This document shows, in pieces, positions 8,978 to 18,166 of a stretch of DNA of 64,000 bases; position 1 is the stretch's first letter; every line of letters begins with the position of its first letter. Source of the DNA: an uncultured Mobiluncus sp. (GTDB lineage Bacteria > Actinomycetota > Actinomycetes > Actinomycetales > Actinomycetaceae); contig NZ_CAMUES010000004.1 in the NCBI RefSeq assembly GCF_947087965.1, positions 152,978 to 216,977 on the forward strand, read 5' to 3'. Both the position numbers and the translations under genes were made by a program. Under the pieces are notes generated by a model. The model was given only the letters and a program-made list of their open reading frames with translations. It made no database searches and had not been told where the DNA came from.

Positions 8978-9943
8978 GTGAGTAACCCCACGCCGAACCT
9001 TCCCCCGGAGCCGCCCGGTGCCGCCGGTTTGCCCTCAACTCCCTTCGTACCATCGGACTTTTCCCAGTTCCTCCCGGTGCAAGTGCCTATTTTGCCGTGG
9101 AAAAACGCGAAACTCTTGAGTCAAGCTCTGGGCGATACGGTCTATGTCAGCTCCGCTTTTGCCACGGCCCTGCGCTTGGAGCTACAGCTCGGCGTGCCCG
9201 CCCAGCGCGGAGAAATCGGAGTGAGGATTCCGCTTGATAATCCAGCTTCCTGGTCTGAATTGTTTTGTCTGGATGACACGGCGCCCCAGCTGGTCCGGGC
9301 TCTGCGCGCCGAAGTCAGCGCTCGGGAGGTGCTGGCAAATCCCCAAGCTAGCGCCAAACTGCTGTCACGCTTAGCGGAGAATAATTGGTATGGCTTAGAA
9401 ATTGAGGTTCCGGGAGAAAACCTTGATCCGCAATTGATACAGGTTGCCCGGCGTGCCGCCGACGCTGGCCTGCATCCGGCATTAAGTGTCTTGCCCGGAG
9501 CCCTACATTCTCAAAATCAAGGGATTATGAGCGCGTTTGAAACCATATCTCTGAACCTTCTCAATGGCTACCAACCTCGGCGTGAACAGCTGAAGTATCT
9601 GGCAACTCAGCGCGTGGTCGGCAAAATTATTGATGCCAAGGACAGCGAGAGAACTAACTTGGAAGCCGCTTTAGAAACCCTGGTGTTGATGCGAGCCAAA
9701 TTAGGCAGTCAATCAGAAGTTGCAGTGGGAATCGCAGGGCATTTCGGTTTAGAATCCCTCACACTACCGCTGCGCGAGGACTTGGATTTCGTTGCCAGAA
9801 CTCGCTTGGCGGGGGCTCGAGAAAAGATTTTTGAAGCCCTGGATTTAGCTAACGCGCTGACCCAGGGCAAGACTACGGCGGCTTCCGCTTTCGTGGCTGA
9901 CGTGTTGTCCCGAGCGGGAACGGCCACTTCCCTTCCCGTCTAG
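8978..9943 (+). CDS. Hypothetical protein, possible alpha/beta barrel
   Basis: About 321 residues from GTG at 8978; an in-frame ATG at 8960 would add six residues but has no Shine-Dalgarno. After a proline-rich start (about residues 1-25) the protein alternates predicted strands and helices: VQVPILPWK, GEIGVRIPL, YGLEIEVPG, HPALSVLPG, EVAVGIAGHFGLESLTL. That pattern fits a cytosolic alpha/beta fold, perhaps a TIM barrel, but I recognise no active-site motif and no family. It is divergent from hrpA and precedes a small membrane-type protein by 63 bp. The function is unknown. Confidence 0.72.
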   Translation: MSNPTPNLPPEPPGAAGLPSTPFVPSDFSQFLPVQVPILPWKNAKLLSQALGDTVYVSSAFATALRLELQLGVPAQRGEIGVRIPLDNPASWSELFCLDDTAPQLVRALRAEVSAREVLANPQASAKLLSRLAENNWYGLEIEVPGENLDPQLIQVARRAADAGLHPALSVLPGALHSQNQGIMSAFETISLNLLNGYQPRREQLKYLATQRVVGKIIDAKDSERTNLEAALETLVLMRAKLGSQSEVAVGIAGHFGLESLTLPLREDLDFVARTRLAGAREKIFEALDLANALTQGKTTAASAFVADVLSRAGTATSLPV

Positions 9944-10006
9944 CTTTGGCGCAAAAGGGCGATAAACAGTAGAATTGCCGCGCAGAGTTTTTCGGAGGTG
10001 TGGGCA

Positions 10007-10390
10007 ATGTCTGAAGGCAAGTGGCTGTTTCTGGCTGGTTTGGGGGCTGGAGCCGCATTGGCCTTGCGAATGAGTGAAAAGCAAATTAGCAGCGTAAAAG
10101 GTTTTGCAGCAAAAATTGCTAACTCGGAAAGTATCACGGATGCACGCAGGGTAGCCACAGAAAAAATGGACGATGTCTTGCGCACACAGGGAGCTAAGCT
10201 CATTGACAAGTTGGCAGAGAACCTAAAGACCCAGCTAAACGCAGGGGGTAGTGCCGCTTGGGCGGGCTTCGCCAACGCCGGGAAAACCGGGGACACTCCT
10301 CCGGACGCGTCAACCACATCAACCGATAAAGACGGTGTTACCCGTGACAAAGACGGCCACATCATTATTGATGGAAAAATCGTTGCCTAA
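10007..10390 (+). CDS. Small protein with an N-terminal membrane-type segment, unknown function
   Basis: 127 residues from ATG at 10007; CGGAGG at 9993-9998 sits 8 nt upstream, which is why I prefer this to the GTG at 9998. Residues about 5-20 (WLFLAGLGAGAALAL) are hydrophobic and could be a single membrane helix. The middle is amphipathic helical with many Lys and Ala, and the end is polar (TSTDKDGVTRDKDGHIII). There is no recognisable domain. It lies 30 bp before the VIT-family gene and may be co-transcribed with it. Confidence 0.65.
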   Translation: MSEGKWLFLAGLGAGAALALRMSEKQISSVKGFAAKIANSESITDARRVATEKMDDVLRTQGAKLIDKLAENLKTQLNAGGSAAWAGFANAGKTGDTPPDASTTSTDKDGVTRDKDGHIIIDGKIVA

Positions 10391-10420
10391 CCTAAACCGG
10401 TGGAGAGGCTGCCACAGTAA

Positions 10421-11671
10421 ATGAACTCACAGAACCTCCCCGAACCCACTCCGGAACAAATTAAGCGCTGGCGGCGCTATCTCGCCGAGGAACGTGACGA
10501 AGCGAAAATCTACCGCGCTATCGCTAAAAAACGCCAGGGCATGAATCGCGAGATTCTGTTGGAACTGGCGGATGCCGAAAAGCGTCACGAGGATTACTGG
10601 CTGGCGCACCTCGGCACTCACGCCGAACCGACCCCACACAGCCCCTGGTATATCCGGCTACTGCAGGGTCTGGCCATCAAGATAGGCTCTATTTTTGTTT
10701 TGGCGATGATGCAACGCTCCGAAGAACGTGGCACTTACGATGTTGATGCAGATGCCACCCCCCAGATGGCGGCCGATGAGCACTTGCATTCTGAAGTGGT
10801 TCGCGCTTTGGCGGCCCGCTCCCGAGCCCGTTTTTCCGGACGTGCCCGCGCCATGGTTTTCGGAATCAATGATGGCTTGGTTTCCAATCTCGCTCTGGTG
10901 GCGGGCATTGCCGGTACAGGCGTGCCGGTGTCGATAATCCTGGTCACGGGGCTGACCGGGTTAGTAGCAGGAGCCCTGTCGATGGCGGCGGGAGAATACA
11001 TTTCCATCACGTCTCAACGCGAACTCTTGGAATCTTCACGACCGAACCCCGATGTGAAACAACGCCTGCCCATGCTGGACCGCGCCGCTAATGAGCTGAA
11101 ACTCCTGTTCATGGCTCGAGGTGACAAACCTGAGGAGGCAGCTGCACACGCAGTTTTGGCCTTGGAAACCATTGATGCACAGTTGCAGTCACGCACGCTG
11201 TCAAAAACGGCTACTCCAGATGCCTTGGAAGGCACCAGCCAGAGCGAATCCATGGACGAAGCGGCCGCTGTAGACGACGACACCCCCACCCCTTCTACGT
11301 CAAGAATGTCAACTGAAGAATTCAAAGAAACAGAGGACTATCCCCTCGCCTTAGCCTTTGAGGAAGCCCCCTCTGGGGAACTGGAGGCGATTGGCTCCGG
11401 ACCTCAGGCGGCCCTGTCCTCTTTTTTGGCTTTCACCTTGGGAGCATTCATTCCCCTGATTCCCTTCCTCCTAGGATTCAGCGGAATTCCTTCTATTAGC
11501 GCCGCGGTTGTACTGGTCGGACTCATTTTGCTGATGATTGGCGGAACAATCGGCATTCTATCTGGTAAACCACCATTTTTTCGAGCCTTGCGACAGGCTG
11601 CTATCGGTATCGGTGCTGCAGTTGTCACTTACCTTTTGGGTCTCGCCGCCGGAGGCGCTTTTTCACTGTAG
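10421..11671 (+). CDS. Rubrerythrin-like/VIT1 fusion, iron or manganese exporter family
   Basis: 416 residues. Residues 1-80 form a ferritin-like helical domain (EERDEAKIYRAIAKK and LELADAEKRHEDYW carry the Glu/His metal-ligand spacing). A CCC1/VIT1 membrane domain begins near residue 146 with FGINDGLVSNLALVAG and continues through AAGEYISITSQRE, a conserved VIT motif. About residues 265-325 form an acidic Ser/Thr-rich insert, followed by the last membrane helices (about 330-416). VIT1 proteins export Fe2+ or Mn2+ or load it into compartments; the fused ferritin-like part is the MbfA arrangement. The acidic cytosolic insert is longer than I would expect. Confidence 0.85.
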   Translation: MNSQNLPEPTPEQIKRWRRYLAEERDEAKIYRAIAKKRQGMNREILLELADAEKRHEDYWLAHLGTHAEPTPHSPWYIRLLQGLAIKIGSIFVLAMMQRSEERGTYDVDADATPQMAADEHLHSEVVRALAARSRARFSGRARAMVFGINDGLVSNLALVAGIAGTGVPVSIILVTGLTGLVAGALSMAAGEYISITSQRELLESSRPNPDVKQRLPMLDRAANELKLLFMARGDKPEEAAAHAVLALETIDAQLQSRTLSKTATPDALEGTSQSESMDEAAAVDDDTPTPSTSRMSTEEFKETEDYPLALAFEEAPSGELEAIGSGPQAALSSFLAFTLGAFIPLIPFLLGFSGIPSISAAVVLVGLILLMIGGTIGILSGKPPFFRALRQAAIGIGAAVVTYLLGLAAGGAFSL

Positions 11672-11765
11672 CCACCGTTCGGCGCCCGACTTACCAGCAC
11701 CCCGGAGCTCCGCTGAACAAAACGAGCAATGAAAGACCTCACTAGAGAATCTGCTGCCGATTTTG

Positions 11766-11780
11766 GAGGAAAGTTTCCTC
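11766..11780. promoter_or_regulatory. 15-nt palindrome in the promoter of the TRIC-family gene
   Basis: GAGGAAA-G-TTTCCTC is a perfect 7-bp inverted repeat around one base. It ends 10 nt before the TACAAT -10 box, so it covers the -35 zone and could be an operator. It includes GGAGGA, which is too far (over 30 nt) from the GTG to act as its Shine-Dalgarno. Confidence 0.35.
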
Positions 11781-11790
11781 TCGTCTCAGG

Positions 11791-11796
11791 TACAAT
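11791..11796 (+). promoter_or_regulatory. -10 box of a leaderless transcript
   Basis: TACAAT (5 of 6 to consensus) followed by 6 nt and GTG at 11803. The transcript would start at or next to the start codon. No Shine-Dalgarno is placed for 11803. Confidence 0.5.
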
Positions 11797-11802
11797 GCTC
11801 AC

Positions 11803-12666
11803 GTGCTGAGTGCTATATTCTCTTTCGATGCCGGCCTGTTTCCCACAACTATCTCGGCAACAGCACCAGTTTCTTTCAATGACCTTTTACCCGAAGTGTT
11901 TCGAGTTCTCGACATTACCGGCGTTTTTCTCAACGGCATCCTCGGCGGCCAGCTGGCTCGTCAAAAGCGTTTTGACCTGGTTGGTTTCGGAATTTTGGCA
12001 GTGGTTTCCGCTTTGGGCGGCGGCATCATCCGCGACATTATGCTGAACAATGCCCCTCCTGTGGCCCTGACTGACAGATTTTATTTGACCATGGCTTTGG
12101 CTGGGGCGGTGGTCGCCGGGTTATGGAAGTTTGATGGCAAATGGTCTCGGCGAACCCTCATTTTATTCGATGCTCTGGTTCTGGGAATCTGGGCTGGCAC
12201 GGGGACCCAAAAGGCTCTGAGCTTGGGCTTCGACGTGATTCCGGCCATATTGATGGGTGTAATCACCGCTATCGGTGGAGGGATGGTGCGTGATATCGCC
12301 GCGGGCAACGTACCGATGGTGTTCGGAGGAAACAGGCTCTACGCCATTCCGGCTATCCTCGCTTCGTGTGCAGATGCCTCTTTCTATAAACTTGGATATC
12401 CCCTGACCGGGATGGTAGCCGCGGCTCTGATTGGTTCGACCCTCACCCTCTTGGCTTCCTGGCGCCGCTGGATTCTACCCGAAACTCACGATTGGACGAT
12501 TTCGATGACTCGCCAACAGTGGAAATCGGCACAGCGAGCCCGTCGAATCGCCCGTGGAGACTATCCAGATGCTAAGACAAAGAAGCTGTGGAAAAACCAG
12601 TTTTCCACAGGTAAAACTGATGAAGATGGCGAAAGCAGCGACTCCGGTACCACACTTGAGAAGTGA
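11803..12666 (+). CDS. TRIC-type cation channel family protein (UPF0126)
   Basis: 287 residues from a GTG start. The first 225 residues contain two tandem three-helix units, each with a conserved Gly-rich Arg-Asp motif: GGGIIRDIML (about residue 70) and GGGMVRDIAAG (about 156). That duplication is the signature of the UPF0126/TRIC family, integral membrane proteins proposed to conduct cations or transport glycine. The C-terminal 60 residues are hydrophilic and basic then acidic, longer than in many members. The stop codon overlaps the GTG start of the next gene by 4 bp, so the two are translationally coupled. Confidence 0.88.
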   Translation: MLSAIFSFDAGLFPTTISATAPVSFNDLLPEVFRVLDITGVFLNGILGGQLARQKRFDLVGFGILAVVSALGGGIIRDIMLNNAPPVALTDRFYLTMALAGAVVAGLWKFDGKWSRRTLILFDALVLGIWAGTGTQKALSLGFDVIPAILMGVITAIGGGMVRDIAAGNVPMVFGGNRLYAIPAILASCADASFYKLGYPLTGMVAAALIGSTLTLLASWRRWILPETHDWTISMTRQQWKSAQRARRIARGDYPDAKTKKLWKNQFSTGKTDEDGESSDSGTTLEK

Positions 12667-13391
12667 GCGGTTTCTCTAACTTCGATTCATCTACGCCGGT
12701 GCGCCGAGCCAGTATCGGCGACGTCGTGTTGGTTAGCTGCGCAGCACTGGTTTGGTGGACACTATGGCCTGGAGCTGGTCCGAATCTGGCGAATTTTCCC
12801 ACCCCTGGTTTACGTTGCCCCGCCAGTTCCGCCAGTGCTACTATCGGTGGTTCTCTGCGTGAACTATGCGCTCTAACGGTCCGTAAAGACGCTGGACCCG
12901 GTGGGTATCAGCGCGACATGTTCGGAGCGGGGTGGATGGATCGCGACGGGAATGGGTGCGATACTAGGGCGGACATTTTGGCTCGGGACTTTCAATCTCC
13001 GCGTTTCGCGGACAGCACCAAGCCGTGCCGACTGACCGGGGGAACCTTTCACGATCCTTACACCGGTAAAACCCTGCAATTTGAAACGGCACCGGGCCGC
13101 AAAGTCCAGATTGACCACGTGGTGGCACTGGGCAACGCGTGGAAGTCCGGGGCTTGGGCCTGGACGAAAGCACAGCGGGAGGCTTACGCAAACGACCCGA
13201 GCGTGCTGCTGGCAGCAGACGGACCGGCTAACCAACAGAAATCCGATGCCTCCGCCGATGCCTGGATGCCTCCGAACCGCAATTTCCGTTGCGCCTACGC
13301 CCGCCAGCAAATCGACATCAAGTATCGGTGGAATCTGACAGTCACCGTTGCGGAAAAAGCCGCGTTGCTCTCTGCCCTGGCGAAATGCTAG
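12663..13391 (+). CDS. Secreted or membrane-tethered HNH nuclease (DUF1524/GmrSD C-terminal type)
   Basis: 242 residues from GTG overlapping the upstream stop (GTGA). A hydrophobic segment at about residues 21-40 (DVVLVSCAALVWWTLW) is a signal anchor. The catalytic part begins near 140: QIDHVVALGNAW supplies the D-H pair of the HNH/His-Me fold, and AADGPANQQKSDASADAW with MPPNRNF supplies the Asn residues. Two Cys pairs suggest an extracytoplasmic location. Such nucleases are common in actinobacteria and usually degrade external DNA; the same domain ends the GmrSD restriction enzyme, but no GmrS part is present here. Confidence 0.85.
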   Translation: MSGFSNFDSSTPVRRASIGDVVLVSCAALVWWTLWPGAGPNLANFPTPGLRCPASSASATIGGSLRELCALTVRKDAGPGGYQRDMFGAGWMDRDGNGCDTRADILARDFQSPRFADSTKPCRLTGGTFHDPYTGKTLQFETAPGRKVQIDHVVALGNAWKSGAWAWTKAQREAYANDPSVLLAADGPANQQKSDASADAWMPPNRNFRCAYARQQIDIKYRWNLTVTVAEKAALLSALAKC

Positions 13392-13412
13392 GCCAGCATG
13401 GTGAAACGAGCC

Positions 13413-15077
13413 TTATTTTGCCAGAGCCTGGGCCACCACCTGTTTTGCTTCTTCCTGAATAGTCTGAAGATGCTCGGGACCCTTAAAGGATTCGGCATAA
13501 ATCTTATAAATATCTTCGGTGCCGGAGGGACGAGCGGCAAACCAGGCGTTCTTGGTAGTGACTTTCAGTCCTCCGATAGCCGCGTGGTTGCCCGGTGCCT
13601 GCACCAAGCGGTCGACAATCGGCTCCCCGCCCAAAGTCGAGGCCGCAACGTCTTCGGGTGCCAAAGCCGCGAGTTTGGCTTTTTCTGCCTTGGTCGCGGG
13701 GGCGTCCACCCGTTCGTAAGCGGAAGCACCAAACCGAGCCACCTGTTCCTCGTGCAGAGTACTGGGGGTTTTCCCGGTCACTGCGAGGATTTCGGATGCC
13801 AGCAAAGCCGCAATCAACCCGTCCTTGTCAGTGGTCCACACGGTACCGTCTTTGCGTAGGAAAGACGCACCGGCGGATTCCTCGCCGCCAAAGCCTACAG
13901 ACCCATCCAGCAATCCCGGCACAAAATGCTTGAAACCAACGGGAACCTCGACGAGTTTGCGTCCCATATCGGCTACTACCCGGTCGATTAAGGCTGAGGA
14001 CACCAGGGTTTTACCGACGGAGCAGCCTTGCGACCAGTGCGGACGGTGGGTGAATAGGTATTCGATTGCCACCGCCAGATAGTGATTCGGATTCATCAGG
14101 CCATCGGCAGTGACGATGCCGTGACGGTCTGAATCAGCATCGTTTCCGGTCGCAATGTCGTAGGGGGCCGAACCGCCCTCCATCACCTGACGCAGAGAAG
14201 CCATCGCGTAGGGCGAGGAGCAGTCCATCCGAATCTTGCCGTCCCAGTCCAAAGTCATGAAAGACCAGCGCGGATCGACCTTTTCGTTCACCACCGTCAA
14301 GTTCAACCCATAACGCTCGGCGATGGCCGCCCAGTAGTCTACCGAAGCACCGCCCAAGGGGTCAGCCCCGATGCGGACACCGGCGGACCGAATTGCCTCA
14401 ACGTCAACTACGTCAATTAGCGAGTCTACGTATGACGGTAGAAAATCTGTTTTCCCGATGAAATCCGATTGCTCGGGATGCGGGTTTCTCGGCACGGAAC
14501 GCCAACCCTGGCGCAAGATCTCATTAGCACGATTAGCAATCCAGGAAGTCGCGTCCGAATCGGCGGGACCCCCACTGGGCGGGTTGTATTTAAAGCCGCC
14601 GTCACGAGGCGGGTTATGCGAAGGGGTAACAACGATACCGTCAGCCAAACCCGCTCCGCTCAGCCGCACGCCTCCCGGCGTGCCCGCCCCGTTAGCCTTG
14701 AGAATGGCGTGAGATACGGAGGGTGTCGGGGTGAAGGAGTCGCGCGCGTCTGTCAGAGTGCGCACTTCCATGCCCGCGAGGACCTCCAAGGCGGTACGCC
14801 ACGCCGGCTCGGACAGGGCGTGCGTATCGCGCCCGATGAACAGGGGGCCGTCGTAACCTTGTGATTGACGATACTCCACAATCGCGGCCGTGGTGGCGAC
14901 GATATGAGCCTCGTTAAAGGCGCGGTCCAGAGATGAACCGCGATGACCCGAAGTCCCAAACGAAACTGCCTGTGCAGGCTCATTCACATCGGGTTCCAGG
15001 TCATAGTAGGCGCTAATGACTTCATCAACGTTGATGAGGTCTTCCGGTTTGGCAAGTTGTCCAGCTCGTTCATGCAT
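13413..15077 (-). CDS. pgm: Phosphoglucomutase (alpha-D-glucose-phosphate specific)
   Basis: 554 residues, usual for the bacterial Pgm family. GTSGHRGSS near residue 45 is the substrate-loop motif, TPSHNPP near 155 carries the phosphorylated catalytic Ser, a metal loop DADSDRHG lies near 315, and the C-terminal phosphate-binding RPSGTED is near 520. The enzyme interconverts glucose 1- and 6-phosphate for glycogen, trehalose and wall precursors. It is divergent from the GpgS-like glycosyltransferase gene. An AACAAT box 6 nt before the ATG and a short GAGG are both possible initiation signals. Confidence 0.95.
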   Translation of the reverse strand: MHERAGQLAKPEDLINVDEVISAYYDLEPDVNEPAQAVSFGTSGHRGSSLDRAFNEAHIVATTAAIVEYRQSQGYDGPLFIGRDTHALSEPAWRTALEVLAGMEVRTLTDARDSFTPTPSVSHAILKANGAGTPGGVRLSGAGLADGIVVTPSHNPPRDGGFKYNPPSGGPADSDATSWIANRANEILRQGWRSVPRNPHPEQSDFIGKTDFLPSYVDSLIDVVDVEAIRSAGVRIGADPLGGASVDYWAAIAERYGLNLTVVNEKVDPRWSFMTLDWDGKIRMDCSSPYAMASLRQVMEGGSAPYDIATGNDADSDRHGIVTADGLMNPNHYLAVAIEYLFTHRPHWSQGCSVGKTLVSSALIDRVVADMGRKLVEVPVGFKHFVPGLLDGSVGFGGEESAGASFLRKDGTVWTTDKDGLIAALLASEILAVTGKTPSTLHEEQVARFGASAYERVDAPATKAEKAKLAALAPEDVAASTLGGEPIVDRLVQAPGNHAAIGGLKVTTKNAWFAARPSGTEDIYKIYAESFKGPEHLQTIQEEAKQVVAQALAK

Positions 15078-15179
15078 AGCCTCATTGTTTCACCAATTTC
15101 TGTACCGGCGCGGGCGTTTAGATGACAAAAACCCGGAAACTTCTGGTGTTGAAAGCTCGCATTTGGCTAGATAGGGCTT

Positions 15180-15185
15180 TAAAAT
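15180..15185 (+). promoter_or_regulatory. Candidate -10 box for leaderless transcript
   Basis: TAAAAT lies 7 nt before the ATG at 15193 and no Shine-Dalgarno is present between them. Confidence 0.4.
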
Positions 15186-15192
15186 TGCACAC

Positions 15193-16017
15193 ATGCCTGA
15201 AACTGACAAGGAAAACAGCCAAAATTCTGCCCCAGTCGTTCCTGATCCGAACCAGAAAGTTGCGGTCATCATTCCCGCCAAGGACGAAGGCGATTCGATT
15301 GGGGCGACAATTCGTGCCTCCAAGGCTTTGCCCCGGGCGGATTTATTCGTGGTGATTGATGATGGGTCTAGTGACAATACGGGTGAAGCCGCGCGCAGTG
15401 CCGGTGCCGTGGTGGTACGCCATTCCGTCAACCGCGGTAAGGCTAGTGCTATGGAAACAGGGGCAAAAGTCGCGGCGATGCGCGACCCCGAGGACGGACC
15501 TCGCCGTCTCATTTTGTTCCTAGACGCGGACTTGGGAGATTCCGCCGCCCAGACTTTCCCGCTGGTGGAGGCGGTAATGCAGGGACGCACGGACTGTGCC
15601 ATAGCTGCCCTGCCGCGCCAAGCCGGTGCCGGCGGTCACGGTTTTGTGACGCGTTTATCGCGCCGGGCTATTCGCTGGGCGACCGGGTGGGAACCGCTCC
15701 AACCGCTGTCCGGCCAGCGCTGCCTGAGTGCAGAAGCCTTTTTCGATTGCTTGCCCCTGGCGCATAAGTGGGGGGTGGAAACCGGTATGACTATCGACCT
15801 GCTGGTTAAGGGGTACTCAGTGCAGGAAGTTCCTTGCGACCTGACACACCGGGCTACTGGCAACGATATGGCTGGATACCGTCACCGTCTGAGCCAATTC
15901 CGGGATGTATTTCTGGCCTCCGCCACACGCTTTGTGCGTCACGTTCGAGCTCCCCTTCGGTTGCGCCTGTCCGCTGCGATTAAACAGGAGCCCGGTGAGG
16001 TTTACTGCCTGAAATAA
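15193..16017 (+). CDS. Family 2 glycosyltransferase, glucosyl-3-phosphoglycerate synthase-like
   Basis: 274 residues. VAVIIPAKDEGDSIGATI opens a GT-A fold, DDGSSDNTGEAA gives the nucleotide-binding Asp, and VNRGKASAMETG then FLDADLGD gives the metal-binding DxD region. The order PAKDE...DDGS...GKA...DADL is that of GpgS, which makes glucosyl-3-phosphoglycerate, the first step to methylglucose lipopolysaccharide in mycobacteria. Its length is slightly short of GpgS (about 320). The last 16 bp overlap the convergent membrane-protein gene. A general role in polar glycan or polyprenyl sugar synthesis is the alternative. Confidence 0.78.
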   Translation: MPETDKENSQNSAPVVPDPNQKVAVIIPAKDEGDSIGATIRASKALPRADLFVVIDDGSSDNTGEAARSAGAVVVRHSVNRGKASAMETGAKVAAMRDPEDGPRRLILFLDADLGDSAAQTFPLVEAVMQGRTDCAIAALPRQAGAGGHGFVTRLSRRAIRWATGWEPLQPLSGQRCLSAEAFFDCLPLAHKWGVETGMTIDLLVKGYSVQEVPCDLTHRATGNDMAGYRHRLSQFRDVFLASATRFVRHVRAPLRLRLSAAIKQEPGEVYCLK

Positions 16018-18110
16018 GGCTGCGCAGAACGGTCATCGCCGGGGGATTCGATTAGGAACTTGTGACAACCTTGAGCCAAGATGGCCGGAAACATGACGGC
16101 GGCTCCCGCCAGACCCAGTAGGATTCCCGAATCATTGAGCAACATGCCCACCACCATAGTAGTAATCCAGGCGGCAAATAAGGCTCTTTCCGCGTGATTC
16201 CAGGTAATTCCTTCGGGACGAAGTTTTGCGCCGGCGCTACCCCACAGCCAACCGTAGTCACGGCGGTAGGGGTTTCGCATATTGGCGAATAACGGAGCCA
16301 AAATAATCGCTATCGCCAGCAAAATAGCCAAAATAACACTAATAATGAGCCACGCCGGCCAGCCGGAGTTCCAAACCATCGTGGATTTATTAATCAGTAC
16401 CGGCAACACCCGGCCTTGAGTGAGCGTATCGATAAAGTTACCCAAATGGGTCCGTTCCGCAGCGGGACGCAACCAATCAATATAAGCAAATAGCGCTGCT
16501 ACAGCTAGCGTTAATAAAACTATCAGTGCAGATGATAGGACTGTTAGAGGTTTTCGGTTGAATTTTAAGAACAGAATGGCAAAGCCGGGAATCAAAGCCA
16601 TCGTGCCGCCAAAATCCGCCCCCAAGCTGGGGGCAGAATCGAGGAAAATTACCGCACTAGCCATAACAATCAGCACCATTATCAAGGATTTTTCTGTGGT
16701 TGTAGACTGTTTGCGTTCCGCTACCAACCCATAGACAACCGTAGCGAGAATCAGTGCTCCGGTAGCGAGTACCGCAAACATGACATTGTCGATGCCAAAG
16801 AAACGCCCCCCGACTGTTGATTGCAGTCCCATAATGGCATCCAACACCATCGGGGAGCCAATTAAGGGGTCTAGTACCCCTACTATCAGTGACGATATGC
16901 TTATTATGAACAACGGGCCGAGGAGGGAATTAAGTCCCAAAGCACTCCAGACAATAGCCACGAGGGCGCTCAGGATTACCGGGAGCAGACATCCTAGCCA
17001 CAAATAGCTAGCGGCGGCAACGTCTGTGTCGGCCGGTCCGAGTTCCCACCACGGTACTAAGTTCATGAAATACGCCATGGCCGGGATGAGAGCGGCAAAG
17101 GTAGCTACCATTCGCCAAAATCCCAACAGCGCCCGGGGCTGGTCCCAATCCTCACCCAACCGGGGGTGTGTACGGCGGTTCAGCGTCCATACTGCCGCAA
17201 TCAACAGCAAAGCCACTCCCACACCCAAGCCGGGAAGGAATCGAACCTGGACATTGCGAATCATCGCGGCGCGGCGCGCTGCCGACGCGAGAGACTCCAC
17301 AGTAACCATATTTCCCGTAGTGATTGCGGAGCCTTGCAACCACGGTGGTTTTTCAGCTCCGACGTAATCCAAGATGGTAGCGGTCAAGTCGGCGGTTTGC
17401 ACCCATCCCGGTCGATGGGTAGAAGCCGAGGTCGCGCCCCCATTGCCGAACTGGGGGCCGCGCGCCGCAAAGACTTGCAGTCTGGGATCTCCCGGTGGAA
17501 CAATCGCCTTTTCGGGGGCAGAGTTGTCAATTAGGTAAACATCTGATTCTCGATTTGTCACCGGTTTATCGTCAGCTATTGAGGCAATAATAGTATTCCA
17601 CCCCAAATCGTCACCGCGCTGCCAGGCTGTGCGCAAAATTTGGGGCTGCAAATGGCGGGGAAACACCCGCATATCCACCACAACTACCGCTCCGGGGGTC
17701 ATGACCTGGCTGAGCAGGTCGGCAAACACTTCCGGACTGGCACCACGGTAGCTGTAGGCCGGTGAAAAACTCAGGGACTTGGGAAGGTTGGCGCCGGGTG
17801 CGTCGGGATGCACGAAACCCATTCCCGCCGCGGCTCCATCGCCAAACAAACGCAAGTTCACACCCGAGTCCAGCACCGCCTGGCCCAGGATCCATCCGTT
17901 CTCGCTCGACCCCGTACGGTTTCCCGTCGCCAAAGCGCGAAATCCGGCAGCGGGAAGAGTGGTGTTCGCTTTGGTGCGCACCACCGAATTGGCGCGGGTA
18001 GAACTTTCCAGGAGCTGACGTAAATCCGGGTCTGTCAGGGAATCATCATCCCAACACCATTGGATACCTAACAAAACTAACAGAGGCGTGCGGCTCACCT
18101 GGGCAGACAT
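16002..18110 (-). CDS. Large membrane protein with N-terminal alkaline-phosphatase-fold-like domain
   Basis: 702 residues from ATG with a GTAGG Shine-Dalgarno. Residues 1-270 are soluble: TTLPAAGFRALATGNR, VVVVDMRVFPRH and GWVQTADLTATILDYVGAEKPPW resemble the sulfatase/phosphodiesterase fold, the last being the usual threonine-rich segment before the end of such domains. Residues 290-690 hold at least ten hydrophobic helices. Actinobacterial genomes carry such proteins of unknown role, and envelope polymer modification is an inference. The upstream gene on the same strand, 56 bp away, encodes another surface protein. Confidence 0.75.
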   Translation of the reverse strand: MSAQVSRTPLLVLLGIQWCWDDDSLTDPDLRQLLESSTRANSVVRTKANTTLPAAGFRALATGNRTGSSENGWILGQAVLDSGVNLRLFGDGAAAGMGFVHPDAPGANLPKSLSFSPAYSYRGASPEVFADLLSQVMTPGAVVVVDMRVFPRHLQPQILRTAWQRGDDLGWNTIIASIADDKPVTNRESDVYLIDNSAPEKAIVPPGDPRLQVFAARGPQFGNGGATSASTHRPGWVQTADLTATILDYVGAEKPPWLQGSAITTGNMVTVESLASAARRAAMIRNVQVRFLPGLGVGVALLLIAAVWTLNRRTHPRLGEDWDQPRALLGFWRMVATFAALIPAMAYFMNLVPWWELGPADTDVAAASYLWLGCLLPVILSALVAIVWSALGLNSLLGPLFIISISSLIVGVLDPLIGSPMVLDAIMGLQSTVGGRFFGIDNVMFAVLATGALILATVVYGLVAERKQSTTTEKSLIMVLIVMASAVIFLDSAPSLGADFGGTMALIPGFAILFLKFNRKPLTVLSSALIVLLTLAVAALFAYIDWLRPAAERTHLGNFIDTLTQGRVLPVLINKSTMVWNSGWPAWLIISVILAILLAIAIILAPLFANMRNPYRRDYGWLWGSAGAKLRPEGITWNHAERALFAAWITTMVVGMLLNDSGILLGLAGAAVMFPAILAQGCHKFLIESPGDDRSAQPYFRQ

Positions 18111-18166
18111 GCCTACCGAACCGAAGCCACCACCCAGACTGGGAACCGATGAATACGCACCGGTGG

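Noticed and set aside
12663..13391. GmrSD-type restriction system
   Set aside because: Only the C-terminal HNH part is present, with a signal anchor and no DUF262 (GmrS) domain.
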